Shown here piece after piece: positions 4,776 through 13,195 of a stretch of 33,550 nucleotides of DNA; position 1 is the stretch's first letter, and every line of letters starts with the position of its first letter. Source of the stretch: an uncultured Clostridia bacterium (GTDB lineage: Bacteria > Bacillota_A > Clostridia > TANB77 > CAG-508); contig CANRFI010000007.1 of the NCBI GenBank assembly GCA_947629855.1, positions 1 to 33,550 of the forward strand, read 5' to 3'. The notes under the pieces are model-generated. The model was not told the origin of the DNA, did not search any database, and worked only from the letters and a program-made list of their open reading frames with translations. The position numbers were made by a program, and so were the translations under genes.

Positions 4776-6701
4776 ATGGAAGGATTAAAAGAAAATTCAG
4801 AAGAAATGAAAGAAAACTCAAAGAAAAAAGTAGAAAGTCAAAATTCCAAAGAACTAAAAAAAGTAGAAAATCAAAAAAATGAAGAAACTACAAAAGGGCA
4901 ATTTAAAAAAGTAGAAGAAAGTCCAAAAAAAGTTCAAGATGCAGTAGATAAAATGATGGAATATAGAAAGAAAAGAATTCTACTACCAATAGCAATTGTA
5001 GCTATTATCATCATTGTACTTACATTTTGTTCTACTATTTTTGCCTTAGTAAATATGAACAATGAAAAAATGATCAGTGGAATTTCTATTGAAGGAATTG
5101 ACATATCAGGATTATCAAAAGATGAAGCAAAAGAAAAAATAAATACTATTTATCAAGAAAAGAAAGAAAAAGAAATTGGAATTAAATATCAAGATTATAC
5201 AAACACTTTAAATCCTACATTATTAGAAGTAAATTATGATATTGATAAAGCAATAGAAGAAGCTTATGCAATAGGAAAAAAAGATAATATATTTATAAAC
5301 AATTATGAAATTTTATTTACTTTAATAGGAAAGAAAAATTTTAAAGTAGAAATGACATTAAATGAAGAAGTAGCAAAACAAACAATAGAAGATATAGGAG
5401 TAAACTTGCCAGGAATTATTATTGAATCTAGCTATGGTATTGAAAACAACGAATTAATTATAACAAAAGGAACAGCAGGAATTGTAATTAATTCAGAAGA
5501 ATTATTAGATAAACTAAAAGCAAGATTAAATAATATAAATAGCAAAGATGATGATATAGATATACCAGTAAAACAAAAAGAGCCTGAACCAATAGATATA
5601 GAAAAAATACACGAAGAAGTTTATACTGAAGCTAAAGATGCATATTATGAAAAAGAACCATTTGCAATCTATCCAGAAGTAGAAGGAATTGATTTTGACA
5701 TAGAAGCGGCAAAAGAAATACTAAAAGAAGAAAAAGAAGAATATGTTATACCATTGATTATAACCAAACCAAAAGTAACATTAAATCAAATTGGAGCAGA
5801 AGCATTTGCACAACAACTTTCAACATTTACAACAAGATATGATGCAGGAAACACAGATAGATCAACTAATTTAAGAATTGCTTGTGAAAAACTAAATGGA
5901 AAAGTAATATTACCAGGAGAAACATTTTCATATAATCAGACATTAGGACCTAGAACTATAGCAGCAGGATATAGAACAGGAAAAGTATATTCAGGAGGTC
6001 AAGTAGTAGATGGAATAGGAGGAGGAATTTGCCAAATATCTTCTACACTATATAATGCAGTATTAATGGCAAATTTAGAAATTGTAGAAAGAAAAAACCA
6101 TCAATTTGTAACAAGTTATTTACCAGCAGGAAGAGATGCAACAGTAGCATATGGAGTAATTGATTTTAAATTTAAAAATACAAGACAATATCCTATTAGA
6201 TTAGTAGCAAGTGCACAAAATGGAATTGCAACAGTATCTGTATATGGAATTAAAGAAGAAAATGAATATACATTTAGTTTCAACACAAAAACAGTAGCAT
6301 CAATACCTTTCTCTACTAAATATGAAGAAGATGCAAGTATGCCAGCAGGAACAGAAAAAGTTAAACAACAAGGAGTTAATGGACTAAAAACAGAAACTTA
6401 TATTACAAAAATGTTAAATGGAAAAGTAATATCTACAACATTACTTTCAAAAGACACATATGATTCTATGACAAAAGTTGTTGTAAAAGGAAAAGGAAAA
6501 GTTGCAAATGAAACACCAACAACTACAACACCAAGTACACAAACACCAGCAACACCTTCAACAAATGAAACTAACACAAATCAAACAGAACAAACACCAA
6601 GTAAAACAACAGACAAGACAACAGATAAAACTACAGACAAAACTACAGATAAAACGGCAACACAAGGCACTCAAAGTAGTGAGCAAGATAAAAAACAATA
6701 A
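4776..6701 (+). CDS. VanW-family cell-wall protein with G5 domain
   Basis: The 641-aa envelope protein starts with a highly charged, coiled-coil-prone cytoplasmic region (about 1-65) and one membrane segment (about 68-95). Extracytoplasmic repeats resembling putative peptidoglycan-binding PG_binding_4 domains follow (about 105-330), then a VanW domain (about 345-480; SYNQTLGPRT, GGGICQISSTLYNA). A G5-type domain lies at about 500-570 (SIPFSTKYEEDASMPAGTEK). The last 65 residues are Thr/Gln/Lys-rich with four TTDK repeats, probably a wall-spanning tail. It is probably a peptidoglycan-associated surface protein; VanW itself has no established enzymatic role. AAGGGG precedes the ATG. It is transcribed alone, between a likely promoter and a clear terminator. 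Confidence 0.88.
   Translation: MEGLKENSEEMKENSKKKVESQNSKELKKVENQKNEETTKGQFKKVEESPKKVQDAVDKMMEYRKKRILLPIAIVAIIIIVLTFCSTIFALVNMNNEKMISGISIEGIDISGLSKDEAKEKINTIYQEKKEKEIGIKYQDYTNTLNPTLLEVNYDIDKAIEEAYAIGKKDNIFINNYEILFTLIGKKNFKVEMTLNEEVAKQTIEDIGVNLPGIIIESSYGIENNELIITKGTAGIVINSEELLDKLKARLNNINSKDDDIDIPVKQKEPEPIDIEKIHEEVYTEAKDAYYEKEPFAIYPEVEGIDFDIEAAKEILKEEKEEYVIPLIITKPKVTLNQIGAEAFAQQLSTFTTRYDAGNTDRSTNLRIACEKLNGKVILPGETFSYNQTLGPRTIAAGYRTGKVYSGGQVVDGIGGGICQISSTLYNAVLMANLEIVERKNHQFVTSYLPAGRDATVAYGVIDFKFKNTRQYPIRLVASAQNGIATVSVYGIKEENEYTFSFNTKTVASIPFSTKYEEDASMPAGTEKVKQQGVNGLKTETYITKMLNGKVISTTLLSKDTYDSMTKVVVKGKGKVANETPTTTTPSTQTPATPSTNETNTNQTEQTPSKTTDKTTDKTTDKTTDKTATQGTQSSEQDKKQ
6606..6653 (+). repeat. four tandem 12-bp units encoding TTDK
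   Basis: Four consecutive ACN ACA GAY AAR units at the 3' end of the VanW gene. The units differ only at synonymous third positions. Slippage could change the repeat number and so the tail length. Confidence 0.85.
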
Positions 6702-6707
6702 ATAATC

Positions 6708-6742
6708 AAAAGTCCTTAAGAATAACCCTTAAGGACTTTTTT
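6708..6742 (+). terminator. terminator of the VanW gene
   Basis: AAAAGTCCTTAAG (6708-6720) pairs with CTTAAGGACTTTT (6728-6740), followed by T. Confidence 0.93.
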
Positions 6743-6755
6743 AGTATATAAACTA

Positions 6756-6784
6756 TTGACAAGAAAAGCAAAACATACTATAAT
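6756..6784 (+). promoter_or_regulatory. consensus promoter of tRNA-Lys(CUU)
   Basis: TTGACA (6756-6761) and TATAAT (6779-6784) with 17-bp spacing, a perfect consensus 12 bp before the tRNA gene. Confidence 0.9.
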
Positions 6785-6796
6785 AAGTGTACATAT

Positions 6797-6872
6797 GGGC
6801 CATTAGCTCAGTTGGTAGAGCAGCAGACTCTTAATCTGACGGTCGGAGGTTCGATCCCTCTATGGCTCACCA
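6797..6872 (+). tRNA. tRNA-Lys(CUU)
   Basis: The acceptor GGGCCAT (6797-6803) pairs with ATGGCTC (6862-6868) with one G-U, then discriminator A and encoded CCA. The loop CTCTTAA gives anticodon CTT (6830-6832). The base of the anticodon stem, position 27-43 (G6823/A6839), appears to be a G-A mismatch. It is a single-gene unit with its own promoter and terminator. Confidence 0.94.
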
Positions 6873-6877
6873 AAAAA

Positions 6878-6906
6878 TCACTATACAACCCGTATAGTGA
6901 TTTTTT
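6878..6906 (+). terminator. terminator of tRNA-Lys(CUU)
   Basis: TCACTATAC (6878-6886) pairs with GTATAGTGA (6892-6900), followed by six T. Confidence 0.93.
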
Positions 6907-6949
6907 ATAAAATATAAACTATAAAAAGAAGAGAGGAATGGAATAAAAT

Positions 6950-8215
6950 ATGGAAAAACAAATACACAAAAAAAAGAAAAAGAAAAAGCAAAAACTAAAT
7001 TATAAAAGAGTAGCCATTGCAATTTTTTTAGCAATTGTAATTGTATTTGGAATTTCAGAATTAATATACACAATTACACATCTAAATGTGGATAACGGTG
7101 ATAATAATGAAAATACAGCTAAAGTAGAAGAAGAAATACCAGAAGATAGTGTAGCAAACATTGTGGCAATTGGAGATACTTTATGTCATAGCCAAAATTT
7201 TAAAGATGCATATAATGAACAAACAAAAACTTATGACTTTTCTCCAATGTTTAAATATGTAACAAAATATTTTGAAGATGCAACTGTAGCAGTTGGAAAT
7301 TTAGAAGCAACACTTGCAGGACCTTCAAGACCATATACAGGATACCCAACTTTTAATACACCAGAAGCATTAGCAACAGATTTAAAAGAATTAGGGCTAG
7401 ATATAATGACAACTGCCAACAATCATGCACTTGATATAGGATATACAGGTTTAGTTTCCACATTAGATTATTTAGATGCTGCAGGATTAGAACATACAGG
7501 AAGATCAAGAAGTAAAGAAGAACAAGACAAAATTTTAATGAAAGACTTAAATGGAATTAAAGCAGCATTTTTATCATTTACTTATGGAACTAATGGAATA
7601 CCGCTTCCTACAGGAAAAGAGTATTGTGTTAATTTAATAGATAAAGATTTTATCAAACAAAAGATAGACCAATCAAAAGCAGAAGGAGCAGAACTTATTT
7701 GTGTTAGTATGCATTGGGGAGATGAGTATAAAATTAAACAAAATGTAGAACAAGAAGACTTAGCAAAATTTTTAATTGAAAATGATGTAAAAGTTATTTT
7801 AGGTTGTCATCCACACGTATTAGAACCAATGGAGATGAAGACTGTTACAATGGAAGATGGAACAACAAAAACAGGATTTGTGATATATTCAATGGGAAAT
7901 TTCTTTTCTGCACAAACATATGAAAATACTCGAAATACACTTATTTTAAATGTTCAAGTAAGAAAAAATGGTCAAACAGGAGAAATAACAATAGATAATG
8001 CAACTTATACACCAGTATATGTTTATGATAATAATTTTGGACAAAACCCAAATGCAAATGGACAAGATAGATATGAATTATTAGACATAGAAAACATTAT
8101 AAAAGAATATGAAGCGGGAACAGGAAATTGGAACCAAACGATGTATAATTTAGCAAAAACAGAATTAGAAAGAACAGTAAATATTCTTGGACCAGAAATT
8201 ATTAATGAAAATTAA
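6950..8215 (+). CDS. CapA-family protein (PGA_cap metallophosphoesterase fold)
   Basis: The 421-aa protein has a Lys-rich N-terminus, a membrane anchor at about residues 19-41 and an extracytoplasmic catalytic domain. The domain shows the calcineurin-like signature of CapA/PgsA-type proteins in order: VAIGDT, VGNLE, TTANNHALD, MHWGDE, GCHPHV and YSMGNFF. Family members are linked to poly-gamma-glutamate or capsule assembly, but no capB/capC homologues are nearby, so a broader envelope role is likely. GAGAGG lies about 13 nt before the ATG, a rather long spacing. It is bounded by the tRNA terminator upstream and a bidirectional terminator downstream. Confidence 0.87.
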   Translation: MEKQIHKKKKKKKQKLNYKRVAIAIFLAIVIVFGISELIYTITHLNVDNGDNNENTAKVEEEIPEDSVANIVAIGDTLCHSQNFKDAYNEQTKTYDFSPMFKYVTKYFEDATVAVGNLEATLAGPSRPYTGYPTFNTPEALATDLKELGLDIMTTANNHALDIGYTGLVSTLDYLDAAGLEHTGRSRSKEEQDKILMKDLNGIKAAFLSFTYGTNGIPLPTGKEYCVNLIDKDFIKQKIDQSKAEGAELICVSMHWGDEYKIKQNVEQEDLAKFLIENDVKVILGCHPHVLEPMEMKTVTMEDGTTKTGFVIYSMGNFFSAQTYENTRNTLILNVQVRKNGQTGEITIDNATYTPVYVYDNNFGQNPNANGQDRYELLDIENIIKEYEAGTGNWNQTMYNLAKTELERTVNILGPEIINEN

Positions 8216-8230
8216 GCAAGTACAAAAAAA

Positions 8231-8269
8231 GCTTTATAATTACAAAAACGTAATTATAAAGCCTTTTTT
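8231..8269 (+). terminator. bidirectional terminator overlapping the end of copA
   Basis: GCTTTATAATTAC (8231-8243) pairs with GTAATTATAAAGC (8250-8262), with T-runs on both strands. Its 3' arm contains the stop codon and last codons of the minus-strand copA gene. Confidence 0.92.
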
Positions 8270-10458
8270 AATCGTAAAGCATTTGCAATAACAGTTAAAC
8301 TACTCAAAACCATAGCTAAACTAGCAATCATAGGATTAATAGAAATTCCAAAAGGTTTCAAAAGTCCAATACTAATAGGAATCATCAAACTATTATAGAA
8401 AAATGCCCAGAATAAATTTTGTTTAATATTTTTAACAGTTCTTTTACTAATATTTCTTAAATTTATAATACTATATAAATTATTTTGAGTTAAAACAACA
8501 TCAGAAGAATAATTTGCAATATCAGTACCACTATTAAAACTTACACCAATATTAGCATTTGCTAAAGCAGGACTATCATTGATACCATCCCCACACATCA
8601 TAACAAATTTATTTTCTTGTTTTAATTTTTTTATAATATTTGCTTTTTCAGATGGAACAACATCAGAAATAACATTAGAAATACCAATACTTTGTGCAAT
8701 TTTTTCAGCTGTTTTTTTATTATCCCCTGTTAACATCATTGTTTCAATATGATTATCATTTAAAATTTTAATTACTTCTTGTGCATTTTCTCTTACTGTA
8801 TCATTTACACCAATAAGAGCTATTATATTTTTATTTTCCACAACATAAACAATACTACATCCATTAGCTGATAAATCTTCTTCATCTTTAGAGTGGACAT
8901 TTTCAATATTATATTTAGAAAGTATTTTAGAATTTCCTAAAATAAACTCTTTAGATTTAACAGTTCCTATCATTCCATAACCACTGATATTTTCAAAATT
9001 TTCTACATCTAAAGCTTCTAGCTTATTTTCTTTTAAATAATCAGTAAAAGCATTTCCAATAGGATGAGTTGATTTAGCTTCTAAACTACCTACCATTTGT
9101 AAAAGTTCTTTTTCATCTGTATTACTATAATTTTTAATTTCTGCTATTTTTAAAGTTCCATAAGTTAAAGTACCTGTTTTATCAAAAACAACAGTATCAA
9201 CTTTTCTAGCATTTTCTAAAATTTCACTTTTCTTTACTAAAATACCATTACTAGCACATAAGCCCTCACTAATAACAATAGCCAAAGGAGTTGCTAAACC
9301 TAAACTACAAGGACAAGCAACAACTAGAACAGTAACAAAAGTAATAATTGAAGTTGCAAAATCAAATCCTAGTAATAAATACACAAAAAATGTAATTAAT
9401 GCAATTATTATAACTGTTGGAACAAAATAACCACTTACTTTATCAGCAATTTTACTAATAGGAGCCTTTGTATTAGTTGCCTCTATTACTAATTGAACAA
9501 TTTCAGAAATAGTGGACTCTTTTCCAATTTTTTCTGCTCTATACTCTAAGTAACCATCATAATTCAAACTACCTGCAATAACTTTATTACCAACTGTTTT
9601 TGCAGATTTTTTACTCTCACCAGTTATAAATGCTTCATCTAAATGAGCTTTTCCTAAAATAATTTCTCCATCAACTGCAATTTTTTCACCAGGCTTACTA
9701 ATAACAATATCACCTTTTTTAACTTCATCAATTGTTACCTGCTTTGGATTACCATCTACTTTAACTATAGCATAATTAGGTGTTATTTTTACTAAATTTT
9801 GTATAGCTTCTTTTGTCTTATCCTTACTAATTCTATCAATAAACCTACCTAATTTAATAAAATAAATAACAATTGCTGCAGATTCAAAATATAAATTTTC
9901 TACATAATGATGATGCCCATTTAAAATCATATACATACTATACATGCTATATAAAAAACTACTCAATACTCCAATAGAAACTAATGTATCCATATTTGGA
10001 GCTTTATGAATAAGATTTTTAAATCCATTTTTAATAATATCAAAGCCATAAAATATAAATGCAATAGTAAGAATAAATAAAGAAATAGTATAATTAATAG
10101 GATTTAGATGCATATCAAAAAATTCAAGTGTAGGAAGCCCAACCATATGACCCATTGAAAGATAAAATAAAATAATTGCTAAAAAAGTAAATAAAATAAA
10201 TTTTATCCTTTCACTTTTAGTCTTTGATTGTTCATTATTTTCTTGGAATAATCCTAAGCTTTTAAAACCAGCTTCTTTTACAAACTCCTCAATCTTTTTT
10301 TGATTTAAAATTGTTTCATCAAATTTAATTAAAGCATTTGCCATAACCAAATTTACAGATACATTAGAAATCCCGGTTTGTTTCTTTAAATATTTTTCTA
10401 ATCCATTAGAACAGGCACTACAAGTCATTCCATCTATTGCTAAAACAATCCTTTTCAT
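8254..10458 (-). CDS. copA: copper-exporting P1B-type ATPase
   Basis: The 734-aa Cu(I) efflux pump has one N-terminal HMA metal-binding domain (MTCSAC, residues 11-16), about eight membrane segments, an actuator TGES (279-282), CPC (382-384), phosphorylated Asp426 in DKTGT, the HP motif in KSTHPIG, and GDGINDSPAL. Copper specificity is supported by YN in TM7 (FFYNSLMIPI) and by M-x2-S-x-x-MVLSS before NALRL in TM8, as in PIB-1 ATPases. It is the last gene of the metal operon, 20 nt after copZ, with GAAAGGG before the ATG. Its 3' end forms part of a terminator hairpin. Confidence 0.95.
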   Translation of the reverse strand: MKRIVLAIDGMTCSACSNGLEKYLKKQTGISNVSVNLVMANALIKFDETILNQKKIEEFVKEAGFKSLGLFQENNEQSKTKSERIKFILFTFLAIILFYLSMGHMVGLPTLEFFDMHLNPINYTISLFILTIAFIFYGFDIIKNGFKNLIHKAPNMDTLVSIGVLSSFLYSMYSMYMILNGHHHYVENLYFESAAIVIYFIKLGRFIDRISKDKTKEAIQNLVKITPNYAIVKVDGNPKQVTIDEVKKGDIVISKPGEKIAVDGEIILGKAHLDEAFITGESKKSAKTVGNKVIAGSLNYDGYLEYRAEKIGKESTISEIVQLVIEATNTKAPISKIADKVSGYFVPTVIIIALITFFVYLLLGFDFATSIITFVTVLVVACPCSLGLATPLAIVISEGLCASNGILVKKSEILENARKVDTVVFDKTGTLTYGTLKIAEIKNYSNTDEKELLQMVGSLEAKSTHPIGNAFTDYLKENKLEALDVENFENISGYGMIGTVKSKEFILGNSKILSKYNIENVHSKDEEDLSANGCSIVYVVENKNIIALIGVNDTVRENAQEVIKILNDNHIETMMLTGDNKKTAEKIAQSIGISNVISDVVPSEKANIIKKLKQENKFVMMCGDGINDSPALANANIGVSFNSGTDIANYSSDVVLTQNNLYSIINLRNISKRTVKNIKQNLFWAFFYNSLMIPISIGLLKPFGISINPMIASLAMVLSSLTVIANALRLKKAL

Positions 10459-10478
10459 AACAATAACCCTTTCATATT

Positions 10479-10682
10479 CTAAGCAATTTCAAAATCAAGC
10501 TCTTTTATTTTTTCTTTTGCTTGTTCTATAATAGAATCATCTTTTGCAATAATTTTAACAGTACCATCTGTGTGATTTGCAATAACTTCTTCAACTCCAT
10601 CAATATTTTTAAGAGCATTTTGAACTCTGTTTTCACATCCTCCGCATACCATACCATTTACATTTAAAATAATTTCTTTCAT
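10479..10682 (-). CDS. copZ: copper chaperone (HMA domain)
   Basis: The 67-aa single HMA domain binds Cu(I) through GMVCGGC (Cys13 and Cys16) and delivers it to CopA, encoded 20 nt downstream. The length and beta-alpha-beta-beta-alpha-beta pattern are normal for CopZ. AGGAGG precedes the ATG at good spacing. Co-transcription with copA is indicated by orientation and spacing. Confidence 0.93.
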   Translation of the reverse strand: MKEIILNVNGMVCGGCENRVQNALKNIDGVEEVIANHTDGTVKIIAKDDSIIEQAKEKIKELDFEIA

Positions 10683-10739
10683 TTTAAAACCTCCTAAAAT
10701 TTAAAAATTTTATATTAAAAAATTAAATACTTAAATAAT

Positions 10740-12581
10740 TTATAATTTAGCATACAAAATCCTTAATGAATTTAATACACAAATAATAGAAACACCAACA
10801 TCAGCAAACACTGCAGACCACATAGTAGATAAACCAAAAGCACTTAAAACTAAAACAAGTAATTTTACGAAAATAGCAAATACAATATTTTGCCTAACAA
10901 TTGTCATAGTTTTTCGTGATAAATTAATAGCATTACATAGTTTAGATGGTTCATCAGTCATAATAACAACATCTGCAGCTTCTATACTACTATCTGAACT
11001 TAACATACCCATAGCAACTCCTACGTCAGATAAAGCCAAAACAGGACTATCGTTCATTCCATCACCAACAAATACAACATTTCCATTTGATGATTTAGAA
11101 TTAATAATTTCTTCTAATTTTTCTGCTTTATCAGTAGGAAGTAATTCTGCATAAACTTCATCAATCCCTAAATTCATAGCAACATTTTCGCTAATTTCTT
11201 TTTTATCTCCAGTTAGCATAACAGTCTTTTTTATAGATTGTTTTTTCAAATTAGAAATTGCATATTTTGAATCTTCTTTTATTTGGTCTGCAATAATTAT
11301 ACTACCAACAAATTTTTTTTCAAGTGCAACATATAAAATTGTTCCAATTTCATTAGACTTAATATAATCAATATTATTTTTCTTCATCCATTTTTCATTA
11401 CCAATTAAAATAGATTTATTATCAACTTTGCAAGAAATACCAAAGCCAGATACTTCCTCAAAATCTGAAATTAAGCTTGTATCAATTTCTTTTTTATAAG
11501 CATTTTTTAATGATAAAGAAATAGGATGATTAGAATAATTTTCGCTATAAGATGCAAGTTCTAGCAATTCTTCTTCTGATATATTAAATGCTTCTATTTT
11601 TTGAACTTCAAAAGTTCCCTTTGTTAAAGTTCCAGTTTTATCAAACACAACAATCTCACTATTTGCTAATCGTTCTAAGTAATTACCACCTTTAACTAAA
11701 ATACCAATTTTTGAAGCACTACCTATTCCAGCAAAAAAACCTAAAGGAATTGATAAAACTAATGCACAAGGGCAAGATACTACTAAAAATGTTAATGCCC
11801 TATAAAACCATACTTGAAAAGTAGATATATGCAAAACAAAAGGTGGTACTAATGCTAAAATAAAGGCAATAAATACTACAATTGGTGTATAATATTTTGC
11901 AAATTTTGTTATAAAATTTTCAGATTTTGATTTTTTACTACTTGCATTTTCTACTAAATCTAATATCTTACTTACTGTTGATTCTTTAAATTTTTTAGCC
12001 ACTTTTATAGTCAACAAACTTGTTTGATTAATACAACCACTTAAAACAGTATCACCTAAGGTTACTTCTTTTGGAACAGATTCACCAGTCAAACTAGAGG
12101 TGTCTAATAAGGAAGAACCTTCAATTATAGTACCATCTAAAGGAACTTTTTCACCAGGTTTTACAATAATTGTTTCTCCTAAATTTACTTCATTTGGATT
12201 TACTTTAAAAACTTTATTATTACGTTTAACATATGCAAAATCAGGTCTAATATCCATCAATTTTGTAATTGACCTTTTTGATTTATCAACAGCATAATCT
12301 TGAAGCATTTCACCTATTTGATAAAACAACATAACAGCTGTAGCCTCTGGGTACTCTCCAATAATTAAAGCACCTAAAGTAGCAACAAGCATAAGACAGT
12401 TTTCATCAAAAAATTTTCCTTTGAAAAAATGTTCAAAAGCTTCTTGAATTACCTCAAAACCAACTACTATATAGCTAACAAAAAATAATATAGAATTTAT
12501 TAACTTGTTTTCGAAAGGTACAAAAAAAGCGATTAAAAATATTAAAAATGCTAAAAATATTTGAATAATTTTATTTTTCAT
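10740..12581 (-). CDS. cadA: Zn/Cd/Pb-type heavy-metal P1B ATPase
   Basis: The 613-aa pump lacks the N-terminal HMA domain common in this family. It has TGES (165-168), CPC (270-272), phosphorylated Asp314 in DKTGTLT, SNHPIS and GDGMNDSPVL. A Lys in TM7 (FVKLLVLVL) and an Asp in TM8 (FADVGVS) are the PIB-2 signature for Zn2+/Cd2+/Pb2+. The ATG (12581-12579) overlaps the end of the upstream ArsR-type gene by 11 bp in another frame, suggesting translational coupling. AAGGAG precedes it. If the sensor reading frame ends early, coupling would be lost, so the upstream frameshift could also affect this gene. Confidence 0.9.
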   Translation of the reverse strand: MKNKIIQIFLAFLIFLIAFFVPFENKLINSILFFVSYIVVGFEVIQEAFEHFFKGKFFDENCLMLVATLGALIIGEYPEATAVMLFYQIGEMLQDYAVDKSKRSITKLMDIRPDFAYVKRNNKVFKVNPNEVNLGETIIVKPGEKVPLDGTIIEGSSLLDTSSLTGESVPKEVTLGDTVLSGCINQTSLLTIKVAKKFKESTVSKILDLVENASSKKSKSENFITKFAKYYTPIVVFIAFILALVPPFVLHISTFQVWFYRALTFLVVSCPCALVLSIPLGFFAGIGSASKIGILVKGGNYLERLANSEIVVFDKTGTLTKGTFEVQKIEAFNISEEELLELASYSENYSNHPISLSLKNAYKKEIDTSLISDFEEVSGFGISCKVDNKSILIGNEKWMKKNNIDYIKSNEIGTILYVALEKKFVGSIIIADQIKEDSKYAISNLKKQSIKKTVMLTGDKKEISENVAMNLGIDEVYAELLPTDKAEKLEEIINSKSSNGNVVFVGDGMNDSPVLALSDVGVAMGMLSSDSSIEAADVVIMTDEPSKLCNAINLSRKTMTIVRQNIVFAIFVKLLVLVLSAFGLSTMWSAVFADVGVSIICVLNSLRILYAKL

Positions 12582-12961
12582 TGTTGTTCTCCTTCTGACT
12601 ATTCTTATGTTCTATATGTTCTACACCTACTTCAAATAATTGTTTTACATGATCATCATCTAACATATAATAAACTTCTTTTCCACTTTTTCTACATCTT
12701 ACAATTCCACTTTTTCTAAGTGCTCCTAATTGATGAGAAATAGATGATTTGCTCATTCCTAATACATTTGCAATATCACATACACACATTTCATTTTGAT
12801 CTAGAGCAAAAAGAATTTTAGTTCTTGTTATATCTCCGAAGTATCTTAAAAAATGTTGCTAAATTATAAAACAAGGTTTCATTTGCCATCTTTTTTAAAG
12901 TATTATCTACAATATCTTTGTGAATAATATTACAATCACAAATAAATTCATTTTTTGACAT
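12571..12961 (-). CDS. ArsR/SmtB (CadC-like) metal sensor, +1 frameshift at CGG
   Basis: Two ORFs make one winged-helix repressor of 129 aa if one base is skipped. The first runs from ATG (12961, GGAG upstream) through a Cys-containing N-terminus (FICDC) to LATFFKIL. In frame it then meets CGG (12838-12836) and stops 8 codons later. Skipping C12838 gives GGA GAT ATA, restoring LGDITRTKIL, the conserved ArsR helix region, followed by MCVCDIANVLGMSKSSISHQL (sensor-site Cys-x-Cys and recognition helix) to 12571. The N-terminal Cys pair plus CVC resembles CadC-type Cd/Pb/Zn sensors. Without the shift the product has no DNA-binding domain. It heads the metal-efflux operon and should repress its own promoter through the palindromes at 12990-13036. 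A pseudogene or sequence error is the alternative. Confidence 0.82.
12836..12838 (-). other. in-frame CGG at a +1 frameshift site (site 1, ArsR)
   Basis: Context CTT CGG AGA. The upstream ORF continues in frame through CGG, whereas the protein homology continues at C|GGA GAT. The restored LGD is a conserved ArsR motif, which indicates that the residue at the junction is Gly. Confidence 0.8.
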
Positions 12962-12989
12962 ATCAAATCTCCTTTTAAAGTAAAAATAA

Positions 12990-13005
12990 TTGAATAAATA
13001 CTCAA
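12990..13005 (-). promoter_or_regulatory. second ArsR-type operator, imperfect palindrome
   Basis: TTGAATAAATACTCAA lies between the -10 box and the start codon and has the same TTGA(A/G)...TTCAA form as the operator at 13021-13036. The centres are 31 bp apart, about three helical turns. Confidence 0.65.
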
Positions 13006-13013
13006 CTAATATT

Positions 13014-13043
13014 ATTATAGTTGAATGTACATTCAATTGTCAA
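13014..13043 (-). promoter_or_regulatory. metal operon promoter with operator in the spacer
   Basis: On the minus strand TTGACA (complement of 13038-13043) and TATAAT (complement of 13014-13019) are 18 bp apart. The perfect 16-bp palindrome TTGAATGTACATTCAA (13021-13036) fills the spacer, so a bound repressor would exclude RNA polymerase. Confidence 0.88.
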
Positions 13044-13132
13044 TAGTTTTTAAAAAAATTTTTATATTTAAAATAAATAATAAAAAAAGAAGAAAATTGC
13101 CAAAATAAAATTATGTAAATATTTAAAAATAA

Positions 13133-13161
13133 TTGACAAAAAAAATAAAAAAGGCTAAAAT
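13133..13161 (+). promoter_or_regulatory. promoter of the corA-like gene
   Basis: TTGACA (13133-13138) and TAAAAT (13156-13161) with 17-bp spacing. It lies inside the longest possible ORF, showing that the ORF's 5' extension is not coding. Confidence 0.78.
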
Positions 13162-13195
13162 AATAATGTTAGAGAAAATAAAGGAGGGGATGGAT

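Noticed and set aside
6502..6705. Gln/Lys-rich ORF in another frame of the VanW tail
   Set aside because: It is a by-product of the Thr/Lys repeat coding region, with no start signal.
12839..12858. T-run (TTTTTT) before the ArsR frameshift as a transcript-slippage site
   Set aside because: Loss of one T would also restore the frame, but the other three sites have no such run, while all four share CGGA, so CGGA is the simpler explanation.
13133..13195. N-terminal extension of the corA-like gene
   Set aside because: It contains the -35 and -10 boxes of the promoter and lacks a ribosome-binding site; the TTG at 13196 after GGAGG fits CorA homologues.
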